NCBI GenBank assembly: GCA_947474395.1
Contig: CANJID010000040.1
Coordinates: 1-40,367 of the forward strand
Length of the DNA stretch: 40,367 nt
Source: Caulobacterales bacterium
GTDB lineage: Bacteria > Pseudomonadota > Alphaproteobacteria > Caulobacterales > Caulobacteraceae
Reading direction: 5' to 3'
Shown: one piece after another, positions 30,992-40,367 of the stretch
How positions within the stretch are numbered: position 1 is the first letter of the stretch
How the letters are laid out: every line of letters begins with the position of its first letter
Position numbers and translations under genes: made by a program
Notes under the pieces: model-generated
Seen by the model: the letters and a program-made list of their open reading frames with translations, nothing else
The model's database searches: none
Told to the model about the DNA's origin: nothing

Positions 30992-31996
30992 TCAGCCTAA
31001 GCCGAAACGGTAGAGGACGCGCCGGCGATAGGTCTCGCCGGGCCTCAAGACCACATCGGGAAAGCCCGGCGTATTGACCGCGTTGGGGAAGCCCTGCGGC
31101 TCCAGAGCCAGCCCGCAGAACGGGGCGAAGGGTTCGGCCAGGCCCTGGCCCGAATAGACCTGCATCCCCGGCTGGTCGGTCTCGATCTCAAGGCTGACGC
31201 CCGTCTCCGGCGAGCGGAGGGTGAGGGCGGGCCTGGCGTCCGGCGCCAGCACCCAGTTGTGGTCGTAGCCCTTGGCGAGGGCGATTTGCGGGTGGGCCTG
31301 GGCCATGGCGTCGCCGATGCGTTTGGCTTCGCGCAGGTCGAAGGGCGTGCCTTCCACCGGGGCGATCTCGCCGGTGGGGATCAAGTCTGGCCTCACCGGG
31401 GTCATCGCGGGGGAGGCGATGGACAACAGATGGTCCGTGACCGGATGGCGATGGTCGCCCGAGAGGTTGAAGTAGAGGTGGTGGGTCAGGTTCACCGGGC
31501 AGGCCGCGTCTGTGATGGCCTCGTAGCTTATCAGCAGGGACGCGGGGTCCGGCAGGCTGAAGCTCGCCCGCGCCGTCACGTTTCCGGGAAAGCCCTCCTC
31601 ACCGTCGGGGGATCGGTAGGTCAGGACCGCCTCGCGGTCGCCCAAGCGTTCGAAAGCCCAGAGCCGGCCGTCGAAGCCCGGGATCCCGCCGTGCAGGCAG
31701 GTTTCGCCCTCGTTGGCGGCGACCTGGTGTTCGCGCCCGTCGATCGTGAAGCGGGCTCCCTCGATGCGGTTGGCGCAGCGGCCGATGACGACGCCCTGGT
31801 AGGCGCCGTCGGCCTCGTATTCGGCCAGGGTGGCGAAGCCCAGCACCGTCTCCACCGGCCCACCAGGCGTCGGAACCGTCAGGCGGCGGACGGTCGCGCC
31901 GTAGTCCAGCACCTCGACGGAAATTCCCCCGGGCCACGACAGGTGGGCGGCCGTGACGGCGCGGCCGTCGGCGAGGGTCCCGAACGGGCGGATCAT
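30992..31996 (-). CDS. galM: Aldose 1-epimerase
   Basis: This mutarotase interconverts alpha and beta anomers of aldoses such as glucose and galactose. The 334-residue protein shows GRCANRIEGARF, NLTHHLYFNLSG (catalytic His) and the GLALEPQGFPNAVN region carrying the catalytic Glu. ATG 31996 is chosen; nine codons further upstream overlap the neighbouring SDR gene. It is one base from the SDR stop, so GH1, SDR and galM form a tight operon for handling sugars released from glycosides. The symbol is by family. Confidence 0.92.
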   Translation of the reverse strand: MIRPFGTLADGRAVTAAHLSWPGGISVEVLDYGATVRRLTVPTPGGPVETVLGFATLAEYEADGAYQGVVIGRCANRIEGARFTIDGREHQVAANEGETCLHGGIPGFDGRLWAFERLGDREAVLTYRSPDGEEGFPGNVTARASFSLPDPASLLISYEAITDAACPVNLTHHLYFNLSGDHRHPVTDHLLSIASPAMTPVRPDLIPTGEIAPVEGTPFDLREAKRIGDAMAQAHPQIALAKGYDHNWVLAPDARPALTLRSPETGVSLEIETDQPGMQVYSGQGLAEPFAPFCGLALEPQGFPNAVNTPGFPDVVLRPGETYRRRVLYRFGLG

Positions 31997-31997
31997 G

Positions 31998-32735
31998 TCA
32001 GAGCCTGGCGAGGCGCCCACCATCGACGTTCAGGGCCGCCCCGGTGACGAAGGCGGCCTCCTCCGCGGCCAGGAAGGCGACGGCCGCGGCTATGTCCTCG
32101 GGCTTGCCCACGTCCGACGGATGGAGCTTCTCGGCCCCCGACTTCAGGTTCGGGTTTTCCCACAGCATGGGCGTGTCCACCGCCCCCGGCAGGACGGCGT
32201 TTACGCGGATGCCCTTCTCCTTGCCCTCGATGGCGGCGCTGCGGGTCAGGGACAACAGGGCGGCCTTGGCGGCGGCGTAGGGCGCCACCAGGGGCGAGGT
32301 CATGACCGCATGGACGGAGGCGATGTTGACGATGGCGCCCCCCGGCTTCATCCGCCGGAAAGCCTCCCGCGTGAAGTGGACGGCGCCCATCAGGTCCACG
32401 CCGAGGACCCGATTCCAGTCGGCCGAGGTGAGGTCGGCGATGGGGATGAAGGTCATCATGCCGGCGTTGTTGACCACCACGTCGAGGCGGCCCCAGCGGT
32501 CCATGGCGGCCTGGCAGGCCCCTTGCACCTGGACCTCGTCGGCGACGTCGCAGGCGGCCACGAGGACGTCCGGCGCCCCCGCCTCCTTCAGCCCCTCGAT
32601 CTGGGCCTGGGCCTTGTCCGGCGAGCGGTCGGCCATGACGATGCGGGCGCCCTCCGAGGCCAGCCTCCGGGCTACGGCCAGGCCGATGCCGCTCCCGGCG
32701 CCGGAAACGATCGCGACCCGGTCCGCAAAGCGCAT
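31998..32735 (-). CDS. Short-chain dehydrogenase/reductase
   Basis: A classical SDR, 245 residues. The NAD(P)-binding motif SGAGSGIGLAVA is at residues 11-22, NNAG follows, the catalytic Ser is in NIASVHAV and the Tyr-Lys pair is in YAAAK. Asp39-like acidic residue in VMADRSPDK suggests NAD preference. Position between GH1 and aldose epimerase genes suggests oxidation of a sugar such as glucose or galactose, although the family cannot be read for substrate. The start overlaps the GH1 stop by one base (TGATG). Confidence 0.93.
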   Translation of the reverse strand: MRFADRVAIVSGAGSGIGLAVARRLASEGARIVMADRSPDKAQAQIEGLKEAGAPDVLVAACDVADEVQVQGACQAAMDRWGRLDVVVNNAGMMTFIPIADLTSADWNRVLGVDLMGAVHFTREAFRRMKPGGAIVNIASVHAVMTSPLVAPYAAAKAALLSLTRSAAIEGKEKGIRVNAVLPGAVDTPMLWENPNLKSGAEKLHPSDVGKPEDIAAAVAFLAAEEAAFVTGAALNVDGGRLARL

Positions 32736-34048
32736 CACGTCCCGGCCGTGTTCTGAGCCGGTTGCTGGGCGGAAGCCTTGTCGGCCGCGGCCGGGTCCAG
32801 GTCCTGGTAGTCGGCGACCCAGGGCATGGCGTGCTCGTGCGGGGTGGCGATGGGCACGACCAGGCAGACGCTCTGGGTCGGCAGGACGTCGCTCCAGTCG
32901 CGGATCAGCTGCTTGTAGGCCCGGCCCACGGGGCGGATGTTGCGGTCGAGGTCGAACAGGCCCAGCGGATTGACGTTGCCGTTGTCTTCCCGGAGCGCGG
33001 TGTCCCAGTCGATCTGGTCGATCAGCGAGTACCAGGTGAAGCCGAGGATCGGGATGCCGTCGTTGCGCACCCGCAGCACATTGGCCCACTCCTTCCACAG
33101 CCAGTTCACCGCCTCGTCGCCGTTCGGGCCTTCCTTGAGGTTGGTCTCGGTGTGCATCACGGGCAGCTTGTAGCGGTCGTAGTAGTGGCGGGTGATCTCG
33201 CTGTAGCCGAAGATCTCGCCGGAGGGATAGGTCGAGCCGTCCTCCGCCACCCGGTGCTCGTTGGTGATGTAGTAGTCGTTGCCCAGGATGCAGTGCTGCT
33301 TGATCTTGTTGCCCAGGAAGAAGTGGTACTCCTCCCGGGTCATGCCGTTGTCCATCAGGTACTCGTACATCTCCGAGTCGACCCGGCGGCCATAGTTCAG
33401 GTCAAGCGACAGGAAGCGCTCGGAGTTCATGATCTCCGCCGGCTTGATCGCCGCCGGGTTCTCGGCGTGGAAATACTCCGAGGATTCCGACTGGATGAAG
33501 ATGGCGTCGGGACGCACGTCCAGGATCGCCTGCATCGCCAGGACGTTGGCTTTCACCAGGTATTTCAGGGCATTGACGAAGCCTTGGTGGGTCGTCAGCT
33601 GCTCGTTCCACCAGCCGTACTTGGCCGAGAAGGTGGCGCAAATGTACATCTCGTTGACCGGCGTATAGAGCTGGACCCACGGGTAGCGCTTGGCGAAATC
33701 GCAGGCGTATTTCTCGAACAGCCGCGGAAAATCCGGGTTCTGGAAATTGCCGATCCAGTCGGGCACGCCGAAGTGGCACAGGTCCACGATCGGCACGATG
33801 TCCCTCCGCCTCAGATCCCCGAAGGTCTCGTCCGAGAAGCTCCAGTCGTAGCGCCCCTCCCCGAGCCAGGTGCGGTCGATCGGGGGGCCGAAGCGCAGGA
33901 AGCGGATCCCGAGCTCCTCCACCAGGGCGAAGTCGGTTTTCCAGTGCTTGTAGAAGCCGCACTTCTCCAGCTCGTCCACTCGATGCGTGCCGCCCTTGAT
34001 GGTGGGGCAGCTGTTCTCGATGCCGGTGGCGAACATGAAGCTGAACAT
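32735..34048 (-). CDS. Family 1 glycoside hydrolase-like protein
   Basis: The 437-residue protein resembles GH1 enzymes, which hydrolyse beta-glycosidic bonds. The putative acid/base Glu133 is in YTPVNEMYI and the nucleophile Glu301 in PVMHTETNLKEG; FRFGPP, LCHFGVPDWIG and GFTWYSLIDQIDWD fit the TIM barrel. No signal peptide is seen, so it acts in the cytoplasm. An Ala-rich tail of about 20 residues (DPAAADKASAQQ) is outside the barrel. AGAGAAG precedes ATG 34048, with an alternative ATG four codons later. It heads an operon with an SDR and a mutarotase, consistent with release and oxidation of a sugar. Confidence 0.88.
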   Translation of the reverse strand: MFSFMFATGIENSCPTIKGGTHRVDELEKCGFYKHWKTDFALVEELGIRFLRFGPPIDRTWLGEGRYDWSFSDETFGDLRRRDIVPIVDLCHFGVPDWIGNFQNPDFPRLFEKYACDFAKRYPWVQLYTPVNEMYICATFSAKYGWWNEQLTTHQGFVNALKYLVKANVLAMQAILDVRPDAIFIQSESSEYFHAENPAAIKPAEIMNSERFLSLDLNYGRRVDSEMYEYLMDNGMTREEYHFFLGNKIKQHCILGNDYYITNEHRVAEDGSTYPSGEIFGYSEITRHYYDRYKLPVMHTETNLKEGPNGDEAVNWLWKEWANVLRVRNDGIPILGFTWYSLIDQIDWDTALREDNGNVNPLGLFDLDRNIRPVGRAYKQLIRDWSDVLPTQSVCLVVPIATPHEHAMPWVADYQDLDPAAADKASAQQPAQNTAGT

Positions 34049-34093
34049 GCGGACGGTCTTCTCTGCGCGGTCGTCGGGAAAGCGAAAGCCGTC

Positions 34094-34109
34094 GTCCGCC
34101 GGCGCGGAC
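34094..34109 (-). terminator. Possible terminator hairpin after the lipoprotein gene
   Basis: GTCCGC-CGGC-GCGGAC is a perfect 6-bp stem with a 4-base loop, lying 15 bp after the stop of the lipoprotein gene. The following T stretches on the minus strand are short and interrupted, so termination efficiency is doubtful. Confidence 0.35.
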
Positions 34110-34123
34110 CACCGGTTTAGCGC

Positions 34124-34522
34124 CTACTGGGTCTTGTTGGCGGCCTTTTCCTCGCGGGCCTTGGTGGCCGCCTGGTCAAGCTTCCTGTCGGCGGTGCGGG
34201 CCGCCTCGGCGACCTTGTGACCGGCCTTCACGGCGAGCGCGCCGGTGACGTCGGCGAGCTTGGTCAGGTCCTCGCCGGCCTTGTCGGCCAGTTTCTGCGC
34301 GGCGGGAGCCGCGACATCGGCCGCCCTGTCGATGACGTCGCCGGTCTTGGCCGCGGCGTTCTGAAGCGCGTCGCCGGCCTTGTCGGCGGCGGCGTCGGTC
34401 TTGGCCTCGACGTTGTTGGTGGAATTGCCGCAGGCGGCCAGGGACAGGGCCAGCGCGCCGCCCGCTAAAAGGACGAACAGGCCGGGCCGGCGGCGTCGCC
34501 GGCCTTGAAGGTCATGTGTCAT
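34124..34522 (-). CDS. Ala-rich lipoprotein
   Basis: The 132-residue protein has a basic start, a hydrophobic helix (residues 14-30) and a lipobox LAAC with Cys31, so it is probably lipid-modified and held in the envelope. The mature part is rich in Ala, Lys and Asp, with repeated A-A-D-K-A-G-D type segments forming long amphipathic helices, reminiscent of LEA-like or stress-related proteins. No specific family is recognised. ATG 34522 is chosen for the signal sequence. A large inverted repeat with 12-bp arms lies immediately upstream (34527-34596). It follows the sulfate-binding protein gene on the same strand. Confidence 0.8.
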   Translation of the reverse strand: MTHDLQGRRRRRPGLFVLLAGGALALSLAACGNSTNNVEAKTDAAADKAGDALQNAAAKTGDVIDRAADVAAPAAQKLADKAGEDLTKLADVTGALAVKAGHKVAEAARTADRKLDQAATKAREEKAANKTQ

Positions 34523-34526
34523 GGGG

Positions 34527-34596
34527 TCACCGCTCGCGAAATCCGGGGATGCGCAGGGAAAACCCCCCTGTGCTGCCAAGGTTCCGCGAGCGGTGA
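34527..34596 (-). promoter_or_regulatory. Nested inverted repeat in the lipoprotein leader
   Basis: Perfect 12-bp arms TCACCGCTCGCG (34527-34538) and CGCGAGCGGTGA (34585-34596) enclose an inner stem GCGCAGGG/CCCTGTGC (34551-34558 with 34566-34573, one wobble pair) and a 7-base loop. The structure ends 4 bp before the lipoprotein ATG, and its GGTGA, the only ribosome-site-like sequence there, is inside the arm. It could terminate the sulfate-binding protein transcript or mask the start codon of the lipoprotein mRNA. No U tract follows the stem. Confidence 0.7.
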
Positions 34597-34614
34597 GTAT
34601 GTCCCGCTATATCG

Positions 34615-35658
34615 TCAGCGCTTGTAGATGGCGTCGAACACCCCGCCATCGGCGAAGTGGGCGGCCTGGGCCTTGGTCCAGCCTCCGAAGGCGCCGATGT
34701 TGGTCATCTGAATGTTGGGGAAGCGCTTGCCGTACTTGGCCATGATCTGGGCGTCGCGCGGGCGGTAGTAGTTCTCGGCGATGATCTCCTGGCCCTTCGC
34801 GGTGTAGAGGCCCTGCAGATAGGCTTCCGAGACGGCGCGGGTGCCCCGGCGGTCCACCACCTTGTCCACCACGGCGACCGCGGGCTCGGCCAGGATCGAG
34901 AAGGGGGGCACCACGATGTCCACCTTGCCCGGCCCCAGCTCGTCAACCGCCAGGAAGGCCTCGTTCTCCCAGGCCAGCAGCACGTCGCCGAGGCCCCGCT
35001 GCACGAAGGTCGTGGTCGAGCCGCGGGCGCCGGAATCCAGCACCGGGACCTGGCTGTAGAGCTTCTGCACGAAGGCCTTCGCCGAGGCTTCGTTGCCGCC
35101 GGGCTGGCGCAGGGCCCAGGCCCAGGCCGCCAGGTAGTTCCAGCGGGCTCCGCCGGAGGTCTTGGGGTTCGGGGTGATGATCTCGATCCCCGGCTTCACC
35201 AAGTCGCCCCAGTCCTTGATCTTCCACGGGTTACCCTTGCGGACCAGGAACACGATGGTCGAGGTGTAGGGCGTGGAATTCTGCGGCAGGCGGGACTGCC
35301 AGTTGGGCGCGATCAGCTTCGCCTTGGCGCCGATGGAGTCGGTGTCGTAGGCCAGCGCCAGGCTCACCACGTCGGCCTGCAGCCCCCCGATCACCGCCAG
35401 GGCCTGGGAGCCGGAACCGCCATGGCTCTGGCGCACGGTCAGGTCCTGGCCGGTCTTGACCTTCCAGTCGGCCGCGAACTGCGCGTTGTAGGCCTTGTAG
35501 AGCTCCCGCGTCGGATCGTAGCTCACGTTCAGGATGCTCACTTCCTTGGGCGCGGGGGCGCCGGCAAGGGCCTGGCTTGCGAAGCCGGGGGCGACGAGGC
35601 TGGCGCCCGCGCCGGCCGCGCCCAGCAGCAGGCCGCGTCTGGAAAAGTCGTGGATCAT
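34615..35658 (-). CDS. Sulfate ABC transporter substrate-binding protein
   Basis: A 347-residue periplasmic binding protein of the Sbp/CysP family that captures sulfate or thiosulfate. Family segments are [39 protein letters not shown] and [16 protein letters not shown]. The N-terminus has [11 protein letters not shown], a twin-arginine-like signal, then an Ala-rich h-region with a cleavage site near ALAGA. GAGGAGCG before the ATG is the ribosome site. It is second in an operon after the porin (23-bp gap). The cysT, cysW and cysA permease genes are not in this window. Sbp and CysP cannot be told apart here. Confidence 0.94.
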   Translation of the reverse strand: MIHDFSRRGLLLGAAGAGASLVAPGFASQALAGAPAPKEVSILNVSYDPTRELYKAYNAQFAADWKVKTGQDLTVRQSHGGSGSQALAVIGGLQADVVSLALAYDTDSIGAKAKLIAPNWQSRLPQNSTPYTSTIVFLVRKGNPWKIKDWGDLVKPGIEIITPNPKTSGGARWNYLAAWAWALRQPGGNEASAKAFVQKLYSQVPVLDSGARGSTTTFVQRGLGDVLLAWENEAFLAVDELGPGKVDIVVPPFSILAEPAVAVVDKVVDRRGTRAVSEAYLQGLYTAKGQEIIAENYYRPRDAQIMAKYGKRFPNIQMTNIGAFGGWTKAQAAHFADGGVFDAIYKR

Positions 35659-35681
35659 GATGGTCGCTCCTCGAAACGGAT

Positions 35682-37298
35682 TCAGAACGCGAACTGGGAA
35701 CGCAGGGAGACGACCTGGTACTTCTGGCCGACCTGCGCGCCGAGCGGCGTCTGGAAGGTGGTGGGGTTGGGGGACAGGCGGTTCACATCCACGTTCTGGA
35801 AGTGGAGCATGAAGCGGATGGCGTTGTTCAGGTACCAGTTGGCGCCGATGGTCCAGATGTCCATGTCGCCTCCCCGGACCCCGTCGGCCGGCGTCGCCGT
35901 CCCCGGCGCGCCGACGTTGTAGTTCAGGTCGGTGTCCGAATAGCGGAACGCCAGCTCCAGGGCGCCCCAGGTATGGTCCTTCGGGCTGAAGGGATTGGCG
36001 ATCTGCGGCGGATCGAAGGTGGCGGTGGTCACATTGTAGCGGCGCGGCTCGCCGGTCAGGATCCAGCTGCCTTCCACGTACCAGCCGCTGAACTTCGGAT
36101 CCGACAGGGTCGAGTTGCGGCGCTCGATGCCGAACTTCCAGTATTCGCCCTGGACGAAGAAATTCTTCCTCTGGGCCGCGAACTCGACGCCGCCGGTGTA
36201 GGCGCTCTCGGCCTCGATGGCGCCGGTGTCGATCAGGCGCGTCCCGTCGACCCGAAGCTCGGGACGCTCGCGGAACTGGACGGTGTAGCGGGGACCGGCG
36301 ACGGGGGCGTCCGGACCCGCGGAGTCGGCCACGCGCAGGACCTTGCTGCCGTTGACGCCCACGTGGACGAGCCAGTCCTGGCCCTTCATCGGCGTGCCGG
36401 CGAGACGGCCCACCACGGAGAGCTGCTCGTCGAAGGACTGGGCCGGACCGCTTCCGGAGCCGGTGAGGTTGGAGACCCGGGCGCCCGTGACGGCGGTCGA
36501 GGCGAACCAGCGGTCGCCGTTGGCCATCAGTTGGGCGGAGATCCGGCTGTCAGCCCCGGCCAGGGTGCGCGTCGTGTCGGAGGGCGCGGGCCGTTCGAGC
36601 TGGGTCATGCCGTTGGTGGAGATGGAATCCTCCAGCCCCTGGTTGGGGATGAAGGCGCCGATCTTGAAGCGGAAGGGCTTGAAGCCGGAATATTGCAGCC
36701 AGAGCTCATAGAGCCGCGCCGGGTCCTCGACGCCCGCGCCGCCGAACTCCAGCAGGATGTTGTAGTCGAAGTCGGTGAACAGCTTGCCCTCGAGGCCGAT
36801 GCGGCCCCGGCGGAAGTGGGCGCCGCTGCTGAGGTCGCGGGCGTGGGCGGTGTCGCCGGCCCCGGCGCCACGTCGGAAATCCGCGGTCAGGGGCCCGGGC
36901 GTGTCCTGGTTGTAGAGCGCGGAATCCAGCTGCATCACCCCACGGAAGCTCGCGGAGAAACGGCCGTCGGCGGTGGCGAAGCTCGGCCGCCCGTTGGCGA
37001 GGGTCACCGTCGGCGCGGCGGCGACCTGGGCGCGGACGTCGCGCACGCCGGCTGACGACTGCACCTTGAGATCGACGATCGCGTCCTGCAACTCGGCGAT
37101 CCTCGCTTCGAGCGCGGCGATCTTCTCTTCCATGGTCGAGGGCTTGGGCGGAACGACGGCGGCCTGTCCCGGATTGGCTATGGGGGAGTCTTCCCCGGCC
37201 GGCTGGGCCAAGGCCTGGCCCGCCGCTAGGACGGCGATCAACGCGCCCATGCTGGCGGAGACCCGCCAACCTTGTCGCCGGATCCTGGCGTAAGACAT
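35682..37298 (-). CDS. OprP/OprO-type outer membrane porin
   Basis: The 538-residue protein has a signal peptide (residues 1-31, ending AGQALA), a coiled coil near 54-80 ([18 protein letters not shown]) that may trimerise in the periplasm, and a beta-barrel of the phosphate-selective porin family with [29 protein letters not shown] and a final strand ending in aromatic Phe. Next to a sulfate-binding protein it probably admits sulfate or sulfonates rather than phosphate. GGGGAGAATTG before the ATG is the ribosome site. Upstream, 291 bp of noncoding DNA separate it from the TonB receptor gene, with no clear operator identified. Confidence 0.92.
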   Translation of the reverse strand: MSYARIRRQGWRVSASMGALIAVLAAGQALAQPAGEDSPIANPGQAAVVPPKPSTMEEKIAALEARIAELQDAIVDLKVQSSAGVRDVRAQVAAAPTVTLANGRPSFATADGRFSASFRGVMQLDSALYNQDTPGPLTADFRRGAGAGDTAHARDLSSGAHFRRGRIGLEGKLFTDFDYNILLEFGGAGVEDPARLYELWLQYSGFKPFRFKIGAFIPNQGLEDSISTNGMTQLERPAPSDTTRTLAGADSRISAQLMANGDRWFASTAVTGARVSNLTGSGSGPAQSFDEQLSVVGRLAGTPMKGQDWLVHVGVNGSKVLRVADSAGPDAPVAGPRYTVQFRERPELRVDGTRLIDTGAIEAESAYTGGVEFAAQRKNFFVQGEYWKFGIERRNSTLSDPKFSGWYVEGSWILTGEPRRYNVTTATFDPPQIANPFSPKDHTWGALELAFRYSDTDLNYNVGAPGTATPADGVRGGDMDIWTIGANWYLNNAIRFMLHFQNVDVNRLSPNPTTFQTPLGAQVGQKYQVVSLRSQFAF

Positions 37299-37543
37299 TC
37301 AATTCTCCCCGATGGCGGCCGCTTCTAGCCCATAGAGGGAAGGTCGGAACATCCAGTTAAACTATAAGGCTTTGCAGTATTTGGCTGACGGCCACGCCCG
37401 CGGCCGCCGACCGATGCATTCTTCAAGTGCAGGTCCCTTAAGGGGGAGAGGCGCCGCTTTCCCAGAAGCGCCCGGACTCGGTCAGACAATTCCTCTATCG
37501 CCTACGGATAGAAATACTTAACCGTAATTTCTGCATCCGGCCT

Positions 37544-37576
37544 GGGCGGGAGACGGCGCCTGGCCGCCTCCCGCCC
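37544..37576 (-). other. GC-rich hairpin after the TonB receptor gene
   Basis: Arms GGGCGGGAG and CTCCCGCCC (9 bp) enclose a 15-base GC-rich loop that can pair further. It lies 13 bp after the TonB receptor stop and could protect or end the transcript, but there is no U tract on the minus strand. The rest of the 37299-37589 gap holds AT-rich sequence including an AGAAAT/ATTTCT inverted repeat (37510-37532) of unknown role. Confidence 0.4.
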
Positions 37577-37589
37577 CAGCGCCATGGTC

Positions 37590-40067
<2,478 letters not shown>

Positions 40068-40164
40068 AATTATCCCCTCGACGCTGCTTGCGTCATTAAG
40101 TCCAGGAGATAGGGGGCGGCAGTCCCGAAAGTCGCTAGAGTTTTTCTAATGATCTTTTCAGTTG

Positions 40165-40178
40165 TGCACTGCGGTGCA
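40165..40178. promoter_or_regulatory. Inverted repeat upstream of the TonB receptor
   Basis: TGCAC-TGCG-GTGCA is an interrupted palindrome about 100 bp before the receptor start, in the 270-bp divergent gap that holds promoters for the receptor and the gene starting at 40338. It may be a regulator site. No matching regulator gene is visible. Confidence 0.35.
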
Positions 40179-40337
40179 GCGCCGGTCGTTGGATTTGCGG
40201 GCGCGACAACGGAATAATTTCGAGGCTCCCAATGGTTAATGCGGCGGCGCGCGGCCAAGCTCGCCCCGGAGCGCCCAGCCTTCAAAAAAGCTTCAAGATT
40301 CTCGGCGAGCGTCCTTTAGTTGCTTCGAGGAGACCTC

Positions 40338-40367
40338 ATGCCGCCCCTGGCCCCGTCCCATCCCTGG
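40338..40367 (+). CDS. Start of an unknown gene, cut by window edge
   Basis: ATG at 40338 follows a GAGGAGA ribosome site at 40327-40333, a good spacing. Only ten codons are present (MPPLAPSHPW), too few to name a product. It diverges from the TonB receptor gene, so the two may share a control region. Confidence 0.5.
   Translation, partial: MPPLAPSHPW

Noticed and set aside
37510-37532. AGAAAT/ATTTCT inverted repeat as a regulator site
   Set aside because: Arms are only 6 bp of AT-rich sequence with an 11-base spacer; kept only as a note in the hairpin entry.

Overview
The window is very GC-rich DNA whose genes look like those of a free-living alphaproteobacterium, most probably Caulobacteraceae (Phenylobacterium or Caulobacter type). 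That is an inference from the family mix (SapC, DUF2336, DUF488, HWE-type kinases, large TonB receptor) and from CtrA-like TTAACCAT and TTAA-N7-GTAA sites. No rRNA, tRNA or CRISPR array was seen.

Layout. 1-188 is the right end of an IS3-family element; a complete, nearly identical copy lies in opposite orientation at 5826-7090. Between them are a cyclopropane-fatty-acid synthase, a membrane-anchored endonuclease/exonuclease/phosphatase-fold protein, a cyclophilin, a lytic transglycosylase, a DUF2336 protein and the 3' part of an unknown gene split by the second IS copy. From 7.2 to 12.9 kb are SapC, a double-hotdog thioesterase, an alpha/beta hydrolase, a DUF488 protein, a small membrane protein with a winged-helix regulator behind a palindromic operator, and a pentapeptide-repeat protein. 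12.99-16.02 kb holds a translationally coupled three-gene signalling cassette: CHASE3 kinase, single-domain receiver, receiver-HWE kinase.

16.1-28.6 kb is a formate oxidation region: fdhD, divergent from fdsG-(FAD oxidoreductase)-fdsB-fdsA-fdsD, which encodes a soluble NAD-dependent molybdenum formate dehydrogenase, plus mobA and moeA for cofactor synthesis. A double-domain KaiC-like ATPase and a hybrid kinase with a degenerate N-terminal receiver lie between the fds operon and moeA-mobA. The flavoprotein inside the fds operon and the KaiC-kinase pair are the least ordinary parts of this region.

28.7-34.0 kb has a phospholipase D-like protein convergent with an operon of GH1 glycosidase, SDR dehydrogenase, aldose 1-epimerase and a second endonuclease/phosphatase-fold protein. 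34.1-40.1 kb has an Ala-rich lipoprotein with a strongly structured leader, a sulfate-binding protein coupled to an OprP-type porin, and a TonB-dependent receptor. A last gene starts at 40338 and leaves the window.

The best-supported unusual observations are: the IS3 insertion at 5826-7090, which can be removed in silico to restore one continuous reading frame; a two-module dispersed palindromic repeat present three times (1402, 7233, 23408) whose ends supply stop codons to neighbouring genes; the flavoprotein embedded in the formate dehydrogenase operon; and the KaiC-like protein with altered phosphorylation-site residues paired with a pseudo-receiver kinase.
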